DNA from: Nitrospiria bacterium
GTDB taxonomy: Bacteria; Nitrospirota; CAKKRA01; 9FT-COMBO-42-15
Assembly (NCBI GenBank): GCA_919903585.1
Contig: CAKKST010000106.1
Coordinates: 1 to 18,520 of the forward strand
DNA length: 18,520 nt
Direction: 5' to 3'
Below are positions 1 through 6,932 of this stretch, piece after piece (the first letter of the stretch is position 1; every line of letters begins with the position of its first letter). The position numbers and the translations under genes are program-made. Below the pieces are notes generated by a model. That model ran no database searches. It had not been told where the DNA came from and was given only the letters and a program-made list of their open reading frames with translations.

Positions 1-63
1 AGAAATAGACCTCCTTCCTTTAAAAGGAAACCTTTCTGGACTCTATACCTCCACCAATTTCTA

Positions 64-93
64 TTGACAAGTATTGCTTAATAATGATATTTA
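64..93 (+). promoter_or_regulatory. Possible sigma70-type promoter with AT-rich inverted repeat
   Basis: A perfect TTGACA (64-69) is followed after 16-18 nt by TATA-like hexamers (GATATT at 86-91 or TATTTA at 88-93). A 7-nt inverted repeat, TTAATAA (78-84) and TTATTAA (91-97), flanks the -10 region and could be an operator. The nearest downstream gene is the cytochrome at 310, which would give a leader of about 215 nt that includes the hairpin repeat. The -10 is weak, so this is only a candidate. Confidence 0.4.
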
Positions 94-223
94 TTAAAGT
101 TCTATTCTGGTCTGGTCTCATTTGGGAGGATGAGATAATAATATCGGGCAAGCCTTTAATTAAAGACTCATTATGAAACATTACCATGCCAGCAAGTCGG
201 CACAAAGCAAAGTGGAATAAAAA

Positions 224-287
224 TGTCATTCCTGCGAAAGCAGGAATCCAGAAAGAAATGGATTCCGTGTCAAAGCACGGAATGACA
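224..287. repeat. Double-hairpin palindromic repeat (GTCATTCC family)
   Basis: Outer arms TGTCATTCC (224-232) and GGAATGACA (279-287) are perfect complements. Inside are two smaller hairpins, CCTGC/GCAGG around GAAA (231-244) and TTCCGTG/CACGGAA (263-282). This is a very widespread intergenic repeat type. A reverse-strand reading frame across it encodes the repeat-derived peptide FWIPAFAGMT and is not a gene. It lies just before the ribosome binding site of the cytochrome gene. Confidence 0.85.
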
Positions 288-309
288 AATTGTTGAGGAG
301 TATTTTCAG

Positions 310-837
310 ATGAATCGTCTGCTAATAATAATAGGAATAATAATGACAATGGCTATCCTTGCTGCCTTTATACCCGGAAGCTACGGCGGAAGGGCGCTTG
401 ATAAGGCAAAGTCCTTGGGCTACATTGAATATCCCCCGAAGGAGGCAGAGCAGCTTGCAGTGGTGCGCTGCTCACAGTGCCACAGCCTTGACAAGGTTAC
501 AAAATACTGCTTTAGATGCGGGCCGCCATTAATCGTTGTGGTTCATAATATGAAGGCATTTGTTACACTATGGCAAAAGAAATTTCCTGAGCAGCAGGTG
601 CCGGCTTTGACAGATGCAGAGGCAGTAGCTATAGCGCAGGTATGGAGCGCATTAATCGGGAACTGGGAGGATGGCTGGAATAAAAATGATCTGATTAAAT
701 TGCTGGAGAATGATAAGGCGCTGTTAAAGCTCCTTGACACGCCAATAAAGGTGAGGAAGATAGAGGCAGCGCTCGCAGGCAAGAGCGCACCGGGCACATA
801 TAAAGAGGTGTTTGACGATATACAGCAGAAGAAGTAG
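310..837 (+). CDS. Membrane-anchored single-heme c-type cytochrome
   Basis: The 175-aa protein begins with a hydrophobic segment (about residues 3-22) that can act as an uncleaved anchor or a signal peptide, placing the rest outside the inner membrane. A single heme-attachment motif, CSQCH, lies near residue 54. A second pair, CFRCG near residue 68, lacks the histidine, so it is not a heme site and may be a disulfide or metal site. The Met of the HNMKAF stretch is a candidate axial ligand. The helical C-terminal half has no further recognised domain. GAGGAG at 295-300 supports the ATG at 310. Role is inferred to be periplasmic electron transfer; the partner is unknown. It precedes the ABC operon but is separated from it by 200 nt of repeats. 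Confidence 0.8.
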   Translation: MNRLLIIIGIIMTMAILAAFIPGSYGGRALDKAKSLGYIEYPPKEAEQLAVVRCSQCHSLDKVTKYCFRCGPPLIVVVHNMKAFVTLWQKKFPEQQVPALTDAEAVAIAQVWSALIGNWEDGWNKNDLIKLLENDKALLKLLDTPIKVRKIEAALAGKSAPGTYKEVFDDIQQKK

Positions 838-850
838 GGTAGATTATCTG

Positions 851-889
851 ACCCCTCACCCTTGCCCTCTCCCGCAAGGGGAGAGGGGA
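851..889. repeat. CCCTCACC/CCCTCTCCC hairpin repeat
   Basis: A C-rich then G-rich palindrome with a GCAA loop (stem CCCCTCTCC-type), directly after the cytochrome stop codon. Close copies occur at 12289-12332 and 16745-16783, each next to a copy of the CCCTCCC repeat family. It could also act as a structural transcript end, but no T-run follows it immediately. Confidence 0.8.
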
Positions 890-897
890 TGTCTTTT

Positions 898-968
898 TGT
901 AGGGCAACCCTTTAGGGTTGCTTAAGTAGGGGCAGGTTTGAAACCTGCCCCTACAGCCTTGCCCTACA
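898..968. repeat. Nested GTAGGG...CCCTAC palindromic repeat
   Basis: Outer arms TGTAGGGCAA (898-907) and TTGCCCTACA (959-968) are perfect complements. Inside lie a hairpin GCAACCC/GGGTTGC and a complete second palindrome, GTAGGGGCAGG/CCTGCCCCTAC (926-954). Relatives with the same TGTAGG ends but different inner stems occur at 5442-5515, 10247-10274 and 14445-14506. Confidence 0.85.
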
Positions 969-1006
969 CCCCCTCCCTTGATGGGAGGGGATTAAGGGGA
1001 GGGTGA
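967..1006. repeat. CCCCTCCCTTGATGGGAGGGG repeat
   Basis: A hairpin of CCCCTCCC and GGGAGGGG around TTGAT, followed by a conserved tail (ATTAAGGGGAGGGTGAAT). Nearly identical copies occur at 12246-12288 and 16796-16833. It fills most of the gap before the ABC operon; no convincing promoter was seen between it and 1038. Confidence 0.85.
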
Positions 1007-1037
1007 ATTAATTATTTTTTAAGAAAGGTAAAGAGGA

Positions 1038-1979
1038 ATGATAGAAGTAGAAAATCTGACAAAGACCTATGGTTCTTTTAATGCCCTTAAGGGCATTACC
1101 TTTAAGGTAGAAAAGGGCGAGATACTCGGCTTTCTGGGCCCCAATGGCGCAGGCAAGACAACCACAATGCGGATACTCACATGCTTCTTCCCTGCAACAT
1201 CAGGAAGGGCAAGGGTCTGCGGATTTGATGTGTTTGAGAACCCGCTGGATGTGAAAAAGAGGATTGGCTATCTCCCTGAGAATGTCCCATTATATAAGGA
1301 CATGGAGATTACAGATTATCTGACATTTGTCGGCAGGATAAAGGGCATTGACACAGGGGAAATAAAAAAGAAGGTCAACAAGGTGATGGATGACTGCGGC
1401 ATAACACACATGGCCGGAAAATTAATAGGCGAGCTTTCAAAGGGATACAGACAGAGGGTCGGCCTTGCGCAGGCGCTAATCAGCGACCCTGAGGTTCTGA
1501 TACTTGATGAGCCCACAATCGGCCTTGACCCAAAACAGATAATAGAGATAAGGCAGTTAATAAAAAATCTGGCGGGAAGGCATACAGTTATCCTGAGCAC
1601 CCATATCCTGCCTGAGGTGAGCATGACCTGCCAGAGGGTAGTTATTATAAATGAGGGAAGGGTTATTGCTATTGACACGCCGCAGAACCTTACAAGCCAG
1701 ATTCAGGGCGCAGCGAAGATATTATTTAAGATTGAAGGGAGTTCTTCGGATGTTATGGAGGAGCTTAAAAGGGCAAGGGGCATAAAGAAGGTAGAAATGA
1801 AGGATACAAATAATGGCGTCTCAGACTATATTGTGGAGTTTGAAAAGGGTGTTGATGAGAGAAAGGGCATACCCGCGCTTATTGTTAAGAAAGGATGGGG
1901 GCTCCTTGAGATGAGGCCGATGGTGATGAGCCTTGAGGATATATTCATCAAGCTTGTTACAGAGGAGAAGGGGGTATAG
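1038..1979 (+). CDS. ABC transporter ATP-binding protein (GldA-like, ABC-2 class)
   Basis: A 313-aa cytoplasmic ATPase that would power the permease encoded next. Walker A is GPNGAGKTT (residues 34-42), the ABC signature is LSKGYRQR (about 133-140), and Walker B with catalytic Glu is LILDEPTIGLDP (D157, E158); the H-loop is in STHILPE. The C-terminal 80 residues form the extra region typical of ABC-2 exporters of the GldA/NosF/CcmA type. AAGAGG precedes the ATG. The next gene starts 2 nt after its stop and has its ribosome binding site inside this gene, so the two are translationally linked. The substrate cannot be read from sequence; GldA resemblance does not imply gliding motility. Confidence 0.93.
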   Translation: MIEVENLTKTYGSFNALKGITFKVEKGEILGFLGPNGAGKTTTMRILTCFFPATSGRARVCGFDVFENPLDVKKRIGYLPENVPLYKDMEITDYLTFVGRIKGIDTGEIKKKVNKVMDDCGITHMAGKLIGELSKGYRQRVGLAQALISDPEVLILDEPTIGLDPKQIIEIRQLIKNLAGRHTVILSTHILPEVSMTCQRVVIINEGRVIAIDTPQNLTSQIQGAAKILFKIEGSSSDVMEELKRARGIKKVEMKDTNNGVSDYIVEFEKGVDERKGIPALIVKKGWGLLEMRPMVMSLEDIFIKLVTEEKGV

Positions 1980-1981
1980 GG

Positions 1982-2761
1982 ATGCGGAATTTTTATCTTA
2001 TATTCAAAAAGGAATTAAAATCCTATTTTTACTCTCCCATCGCCTATGTTGTTATAACAATATTTTTGATAATCACAGGGTATTTCTTTTACAATATATT
2101 TGCCGCCTTCAGCACCATAAGCTTTCAGGCCCAGATGAACCCTGGCCTCGCAAGGCAGTATAATCTCCTGAATATAACAGAGAGCGTGGTAAGGCCGCTC
2201 TTTGGAAATATAAGCGTAATCATGCTCGTGTTAATGCCGCTTTTGACAATGAGGCTCTTTGCAGAGGAGAAGAGGTCAGGCACAATAGAGCTCCTGCTTA
2301 CATATCCTGTAAGGGATATTGAGGTGGTAATGGGAAAATTTGCCGCCTGTGTCGCTATCTTTGGCATCATGCTCATCTTCACCTTTATATATCCAGTCTT
2401 AATAAAGATATACGGCCAGCCTGAGCTTGGACCAATAATCACAGGTTATATCGGCCTTTTCCTTATGGGCGCTGCATTTATATCCTTTGGTGTCTTTGCA
2501 TCCACGTTAACAGAGAATCAGGTTGTAGCAGCGGTCTTATCATTTGGCGTCCTGCTCCTCTTCTGGATGATGGGATACACCCTTGCCTTTGCAGACCCCG
2601 GCCTGATTGGCATTATGTCCTATATTGCCTTAATGCAGCACCTTGAGGGCTTTGCAAAGGGTGTCATTGACAGCGGCGATGTAATATACTATCTAAACTT
2701 TATCATGCTCTGTCTCTTTTTAACCTTAAGGGCATTAGAATCAAAGAAGTGGAGGGGATAA
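1982..2761 (+). CDS. ABC-2 type permease (GldF-like)
   Basis: A 259-aa integral membrane protein with six hydrophobic segments (about residues 17-39, 72-90, 116-137, 146-172, 176-199 and 235-253). The cytoplasmic stretch TMRLFAEEKRSGTIELLLTY, after the second segment, is the conserved coupling region of ABC-2 permeases of the NosY/GldF type. It should pair with the ATPase just upstream, as a homodimer or with the membrane ends of the following protein. It lies 2 nt after the ATPase stop and 9 nt before the next start, clearly within one operon. Export or extrusion of an unknown substrate is the inferred role. Confidence 0.92.
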   Translation: MRNFYLIFKKELKSYFYSPIAYVVITIFLIITGYFFYNIFAAFSTISFQAQMNPGLARQYNLLNITESVVRPLFGNISVIMLVLMPLLTMRLFAEEKRSGTIELLLTYPVRDIEVVMGKFAACVAIFGIMLIFTFIYPVLIKIYGQPELGPIITGYIGLFLMGAAFISFGVFASTLTENQVVAAVLSFGVLLLFWMMGYTLAFADPGLIGIMSYIALMQHLEGFAKGVIDSGDVIYYLNFIMLCLFLTLRALESKKWRG

Positions 2762-2770
2762 ACAAAAAAT

Positions 2771-4306
2771 ATGTTTAGGAATATTATTGGTCTTCTGGGA
2801 ATATTATTAGTCATAGCAGGCAGCCTTGTGTTTGCAGTAAACACCATACTAACGACACTGTCTGCCTCGCTGATCTTTGCAGGACTTCTGCTCTTACTGG
2901 TATACTTTTATATAAACTTTGCGAGGATCAGGGATCTCCTGCTTAATCGCTCTGCAAAGTATGGCGCAAATATGGCGGTGATGATTTTGATTTTCCTCTG
3001 TGTCCTTGCCCTAATAGGTGTAATATCCACCCGATATAAAAAGAGGTTGGACCTCACCGCAACAAATCGTTATACCCTGTCATCACAGACTATAAAAATA
3101 TTGAGGTCGCTTAAAAAGGATATTGAGGCAGTTGCCTTTTACAGGGCAGATGAGAGGACAAGGCAGGCAATGGAAGACCTCCTTCAGGAATATTCCTATT
3201 ATTCGCCCCGTTTCAAATATCAGTTTGTTGACCCTGACAGAAAACCGGCAGTAGCGGCAAAATATGGCGTCTCCTCATACAGGACAACCCTCCTTATATC
3301 AGGCAAAAGGCAGGAGACCGTTGGTATTGAGTCGGAAGATAGATTGACAAACGGGATAATAAAGGTAACGAGGGACAATGTAAAGACTGTATACTTTCTA
3401 ACCGGCCACGGAGAGAACAGCATTACAGACTTTCAGAAGAGCGGATACAAGGCTGCAAAGGAGGCTGTGGAAAAGGAGAACTACGAGGTAAGAACCCTTG
3501 TGCTATTGAACATTGAAGACATACCGCAGGATGCCTCTCTCATTATAATAAGCGGCCCGTCAAAGGACATTGTAACATCTGAAATACAAAAGCTTGAAAG
3601 CTATATAAAGAAGGGCGGGAAGCTGCTTGTCATGCTTGACCCCGGCAGGGTGCACAATCTTGTTCCCTTTTTAGCCAAATACGGCTTTGAGATTGGTGAT
3701 GATATTATCATTGATAAACTGAGTCAGGTATTCGGCGCCAACTATCTAACACCGGTTGTTACAGAATATGAGGACAAACATCCGCTCACAAGGGACTTTA
3801 ATGTTGCTACCTTCTTCCCTATTGCACGTTCAGTGGATATTGCAAAGGATCCTTCCAAAGGCGCCTATCCATTTGCGAGGACAGGCACGAATAGCTGGGC
3901 AGAGACAGACAAAAAGGCATTGGAAGCAGGAAAGGCAGAATATCAGGAGGGAAAGGATACAAAAGGCCCTGTAACCATCGGCGCAGTAACAGCAGTGGAG
4001 ACACAAATCAAGGATGAGGCCGGAAAAAAGAAATATGCAAAGATTGTGGTTTATGGCGATTCTGATTTTGCTAATAATACAAACCTGAACCTTGCTGGCA
4101 ATAAAGACCTCTTTTTAAATACAATAGGCTGGCTTGCCGAAGAAGAGGATCTGATAGCAATCAGGAGCAAGAATAGTGAATCAACGCCTGTTGTACTCAC
4201 TGCAACACAGGGGAGACTGATATTCTGGCTGCCTGTTATTGTCTTCCCGTCTATTGTCCTCGCAACAGGCCTTCTAATCTACAACAGGCGGAGGCTCAGG
4301 AGGTGA
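2771..4306 (+). CDS. GldG-like ABC transporter auxiliary protein, membrane-anchored
   Basis: A 511-aa protein with three N-terminal hydrophobic segments (about residues 4-24, 28-49 and 66-87), a long extracytoplasmic region and a C-terminal transmembrane segment (about 483-503) ending in an Arg-rich cytoplasmic tail. The region after the third segment (TATNRYTLSSQTIKILRSL) and the VYFLTGHGE motif match the GldG/DUF4350-like family always found beside ABC-2 permeases of this class. GGAGGGG at 2752-2758, overlapping the preceding gene's end, serves as ribosome binding site. Its stop overlaps the next start by 4 nt (GTGA). The biochemical role of the family is not known; it is a transporter subunit by gene order and family. 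Confidence 0.88.
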   Translation: MFRNIIGLLGILLVIAGSLVFAVNTILTTLSASLIFAGLLLLLVYFYINFARIRDLLLNRSAKYGANMAVMILIFLCVLALIGVISTRYKKRLDLTATNRYTLSSQTIKILRSLKKDIEAVAFYRADERTRQAMEDLLQEYSYYSPRFKYQFVDPDRKPAVAAKYGVSSYRTTLLISGKRQETVGIESEDRLTNGIIKVTRDNVKTVYFLTGHGENSITDFQKSGYKAAKEAVEKENYEVRTLVLLNIEDIPQDASLIIISGPSKDIVTSEIQKLESYIKKGGKLLVMLDPGRVHNLVPFLAKYGFEIGDDIIIDKLSQVFGANYLTPVVTEYEDKHPLTRDFNVATFFPIARSVDIAKDPSKGAYPFARTGTNSWAETDKKALEAGKAEYQEGKDTKGPVTIGAVTAVETQIKDEAGKKKYAKIVVYGDSDFANNTNLNLAGNKDLFLNTIGWLAEEEDLIAIRSKNSESTPVVLTATQGRLIFWLPVIVFPSIVLATGLLIYNRRRLRR

Positions 4307-5253
4307 GTTTTTTTAAAAAGACGATCTTCTGGATCATCATCCTCGCTGCAATAGGCGGGGCATTTCTTGTATTTACAAAAGAGGAAGAAAAGATTGAAAT
4401 AAGGAGGGAGGAAGAAAAAAGTCTCCTTCGTTTTGAGCCTGAGGATATTTCCTCCTTTGCCATAAAAAGGGGCGATATTATCATTGAGTGTCAGGATGGC
4501 AGCAATGGGTGGCATATTACCAAACCAGTAAAGGCGGATGGCGATAAGGATGCTTTTGACAGGTTCTTTAGGATGGTTGTTAAGGCCAAATTTGATGGCG
4601 TGCTTTTTGAGGAGCATCAAAAGGAAAAGCTTGCTGAATTTGGCCTTGAGAAGCCATATCTTGAGATAGAGTTTAAGTTAAAAAATAATAAAAAGCCGGT
4701 TACCCTCTATTTTGGCGATAGGGGTCCAACACAGAATATTGCCTTTGCAATGGTCTCAGATGATAAGAGATTCTTCCGTTTACATTCAGATATCCGCGCA
4801 GAGGCAGATAAGGATGCCTATGCCCTCCGGGATAAGACTATACTACTGATTGATCCAATTAAGGCACGGGGTGTTGCTATTATAAGACCCGAAGGAAAGA
4901 TTGTAATGGAACAGCCCATTCAGGGCAGATGGGATTTTACAGAACCAGAAGGCAGCGGTATAGTAAATGTGGCAAAGCTGATGGAATTGCTCTATAAGGT
5001 CAAGAGCTCAAAGGCAAAGGCATTTATAGAAGAAGATCCAAAGGATTTAAAAAAATATGGCCTTGATAATCCAAAAATAAAACTCAATGTCTGGTCAGGC
5101 GGCAAGAACCCGCCAGAGGTGCTCTTAATCGGCGGCAGGGATAAAGCCCTCCGTGGTTATTATGCCAAAAGGGAGTTGGTAGCTAATGTCTTTCTCCTTG
5201 AGGAGGACTTTATAGACATCCTTCCAAAGGCTGCAAAGGAGATGGCGGAGTAA
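4303..5253 (+). CDS. DUF4340 domain protein, last gene of the ABC operon
   Basis: A 316-aa protein starting at GTG, which overlaps the preceding TGA by 4 nt and has GGAG 3-6 nt before it, so translation is coupled. One N-terminal transmembrane anchor (about residues 7-23) is followed by a soluble part with two similar halves: LAEFGLEKPYLEIEFKLK leading to a LYFGDRG strand, and LKKYGLDNPKIKLNVWSG leading to LLIGGRD. This repeat is characteristic of DUF4340, which commonly follows GldG-like genes. Likely an extracytoplasmic subunit anchored in the inner membrane; its molecular function is unknown. A hairpin of 8 bp (5256-5284) follows the stop codon. Confidence 0.88.
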   Translation: MSFFKKTIFWIIILAAIGGAFLVFTKEEEKIEIRREEEKSLLRFEPEDISSFAIKRGDIIIECQDGSNGWHITKPVKADGDKDAFDRFFRMVVKAKFDGVLFEEHQKEKLAEFGLEKPYLEIEFKLKNNKKPVTLYFGDRGPTQNIAFAMVSDDKRFFRLHSDIRAEADKDAYALRDKTILLIDPIKARGVAIIRPEGKIVMEQPIQGRWDFTEPEGSGIVNVAKLMELLYKVKSSKAKAFIEEDPKDLKKYGLDNPKIKLNVWSGGKNPPEVLLIGGRDKALRGYYAKRELVANVFLLEEDFIDILPKAAKEMAE

Positions 5254-5255
5254 CT

Positions 5256-5284
5256 GTTTAGCGTTTGTAAAAGAACCGCTAAAC
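5256..5284 (+). terminator. Weak terminator-like hairpin after the ABC operon
   Basis: GTTTAGCG (5256-5263) and CGCTAAAC (5277-5284) can form an 8-bp stem with a 13-nt loop, 2 nt after the DUF4340 stop. No U-tract follows, so intrinsic termination is doubtful; it may instead protect the mRNA 3' end. Confidence 0.35.
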
Positions 5285-5288
5285 ATCA

Positions 5289-5365
5289 TTGAAAATTGCA
5301 AAGTGCAAAGTGAAAAATGCAAAATTATGGAAAGAAATCGTTAAAAATTTGCAATTTGCATTTAA
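5289..5365. repeat. AT-rich TGCAAA/TTTGCA inverted repeat
   Basis: Several degenerate direct copies of TTGCAAAGTGCAAAGTG (5295-5325) face TTTGCAATTTGCATTT (5348-5363) in the opposite orientation. Such TGCAAA repeats are common low-complexity intergenic elements. Function unknown. Confidence 0.55.
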
Positions 5366-5441
5366 GTATAGTCATACTTTAGAATGACTGTGTTACATGG
5401 CGGAGAAGTAGGGTGATAGCCTATGGGCCGTTGAGGCCTTT

Positions 5442-5515
5442 TGTAGGGCAACCCTTTAGGATTGCTCATGTGAGGCCAGACATCCTTTGTAGGCACGGTT
5501 TAAACCGTGCCTACA
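5442..5515. repeat. GTAGGG family palindromic repeat, two units
   Basis: The first unit TGTAGGGCAACCCTTTAGG (5442-5460, then ATTGC) repeats the left half of the element at 898. The second (5488-5515) is a perfect 28-nt palindrome with ends TGTAGGCACGG and CCGTGCCTACA. The inner stem differs from the other copies yet stays fully complementary. Confidence 0.8.
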
Positions 5516-5547
5516 GACTTAGATGGGAGGAGACAGTTCTTTTATTT

Positions 5548-5594
5548 TCCCATCCCTGCCTGCCGACAGGCAGGGATGGGAGGGGGAGGGTGAA
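5548..5594. repeat. Diverged C-rich/G-rich palindrome
   Basis: CCCATCCCTGCCTG and CAGGCAGGGATGGG form a strong stem around CCGA, followed by the GGGGGAGGGTGAAAT tail also seen after the CCCTCCC repeats at 967 and 16796. It seems a related element with a different head. Confidence 0.7.
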
Positions 5595-5658
5595 ATGAGG
5601 ATTTTCAGATGAAACCCGCATGAGCTATAGGCTCACAAAGGGGGATGAAAATTATCAC

Positions 5659-5718
5659 TCGTAGAAACAGGTCTTTAGACCTGTTATGTTTAACATGGCT
5701 AAAGCCATGTTTCTACGA
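5659..5718. repeat. Double-hairpin palindromic repeat (CGTAGAAACA ends)
   Basis: Outer arms TCGTAGAAACA and TGTTTCTACGA are perfect complements. They enclose two hairpins, AACAGGTC/GACCTGTT and AACATGGC/GCCATGTT. The plan is the same as in the elements at 224 and 14445 although the sequence is unrelated. It ends 5 nt before the AAGGAG of the next gene. Confidence 0.85.
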
Positions 5719-5735
5719 ATCCAGAAGGAGATTCT

Positions 5736-6932
5736 GTGCATTTTCGGGGCAAAAAAATCAAACTTAACATCATCACACTATGCCTTCTGATCCTTTGCCT
5801 TTCTGCTTTCCCTGCCCACGCACAAAAGGAAACAAAAAAATCCCCTGCTAAAAAAGAAACAGGAACAATAAAGATAGGTGTTATCGGCCCTGCAACAGGA
5901 GACCTTGCTGACTATGGCCAGAAAACACTTGCTGGTGTAATGACTGCTGTTAATGAGATAAATGCAAAGGGAGGAATCCTCGGCAAGGAGTTGGAGGTCC
6001 TGCCTTATGATGACAAGAACACAAGGGGCGGCGCTGTAAATGCAGCCATTAAATTAATTGAGCAGCACAAGGTTATAGGGATTATCTCAGCGCCGACAGG
6101 CTGGTCGTCCTTCGCACCCACCTTTGCAGCAAACAGTGCAAAGACTATATATCTATCAGCAGGCACAAGGAGAAAGCTCGGGAAAACAGGCAGCTTTATC
6201 TTCAGGAATTCACTGCCCGATGATATTGCAGCAGAGGATACTATTGCGTATTGCGTTGATAAATTAGGCTATAAAAATTATGCCCTAATTACTTCAATGG
6301 ACAATGACTACTCGCTTACCCTCAGCGCATATTTTAAGAAAGGGATACTGGACAAAAAGGCAAAGATTATTGATGAGGTTCATACAGGCGAGGGGTATAC
6401 TGATTTTAAGGATACCATATCTGGACTCAAGAAAAAATCAGGTGGTGCAATTGATGCAATAATATATACCGGCGGGCCTAAAGAGGCCGCACTGATTATG
6501 GAAGAGGCAAGAAGGCAGGAATTAAAGGCCGCACTCATAGGCGGCGAGGATCTGATGGTTCCTGAATTATGGGAAACAGGAAAGGATGCGGTAATAGGAA
6601 CAATTGCATATAACAGCTTTGCCGCAGAAAGTAAGACAAAAGAGGCCGCAAAATTTATAGAGCTTTATAAGAAAGAAAAAAATGAGCTGCCGGATGGAAG
6701 AGCGGCGCTGGCCTATGATGCAGCGCTCCTTCTTGCTGAGGCAATTAAGACGGCAAAATCTACAGACAGGGTTAGGGTGCGTGATTCCCTTGTAAGTTTA
6801 AAAGGGTTTCGCGGGGCAACAGGTTCAATGAGTTTCAGGCAGGGCGGCGAGCCGCTAAAGCATCCGTTTATCTTCAAGCTTGAAAAGACAGCCGGCAGCT
6901 ATTCCTTTAAACTTGTTGAAGAAAAGAATTGA
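5736..6932 (+). CDS. Periplasmic substrate-binding protein, branched-chain amino acid (Peripla_BP_6) type
   Basis: A 398-aa protein starting at GTG, chosen because AGAAGGAG lies 6 nt upstream. A signal peptide with a basic start, hydrophobic core (about residues 9-24) and AHA cleavage site after residue 29 sends it to the periplasm. The mature part is a type I bilobed binding protein: IKIGVIGPATGDLADYGQ, a conserved lobe-1 start, then AVNEINAKGGILGKELEVL and a DD.N motif, as in LivJ/AmiC relatives. No LivHMGF transporter genes are present. Instead the gene overlaps the following membrane-protein gene by 4 nt, so it may serve that protein as a sensor or partner rather than feed an ABC importer. 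The ligand is probably small and polar, but is not known. Confidence 0.9.
   Translation: MHFRGKKIKLNIITLCLLILCLSAFPAHAQKETKKSPAKKETGTIKIGVIGPATGDLADYGQKTLAGVMTAVNEINAKGGILGKELEVLPYDDKNTRGGAVNAAIKLIEQHKVIGIISAPTGWSSFAPTFAANSAKTIYLSAGTRRKLGKTGSFIFRNSLPDDIAAEDTIAYCVDKLGYKNYALITSMDNDYSLTLSAYFKKGILDKKAKIIDEVHTGEGYTDFKDTISGLKKKSGGAIDAIIYTGGPKEAALIMEEARRQELKAALIGGEDLMVPELWETGKDAVIGTIAYNSFAAESKTKEAAKFIELYKKEKNELPDGRAALAYDAALLLAEAIKTAKSTDRVRVRDSLVSLKGFRGATGSMSFRQGGEPLKHPFIFKLEKTAGSYSFKLVEEKN

Larger units (their letters stand above)
5254..5735. other. Repeat-rich intergenic region without a gene
   Basis: This 482-nt gap holds the hairpin at 5256-5284, an AT-rich TGCAAA/TTTGCA repeat (5289-5365), two palindromic repeats (5442-5515 and 5659-5718) and a diverged GGGATGGG-type palindrome (5548-5594). 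A five-codon frame (5609-5623) preceded by GAGG looks like a translation start with nothing behind it. No convincing promoter for the downstream gene was identified. Confidence 0.7.

Noticed and set aside
20..349. Reverse-strand frame of 109 codons at the left end
   Set aside because: It crosses the double-hairpin repeat at 224-287 and encodes the repeat-derived FWIPAFAGMT; the rest has no family features and it overlaps the cytochrome start.
850..1010. Clustered repeats as a possible CRISPR array
   Set aside because: The units are different palindromes without regular spacers, and no cas gene is in the window.
5413..5598. Plus-strand frame of 61 codons
   Set aside because: It consists of palindromic repeats read as protein and has no ribosome binding site.
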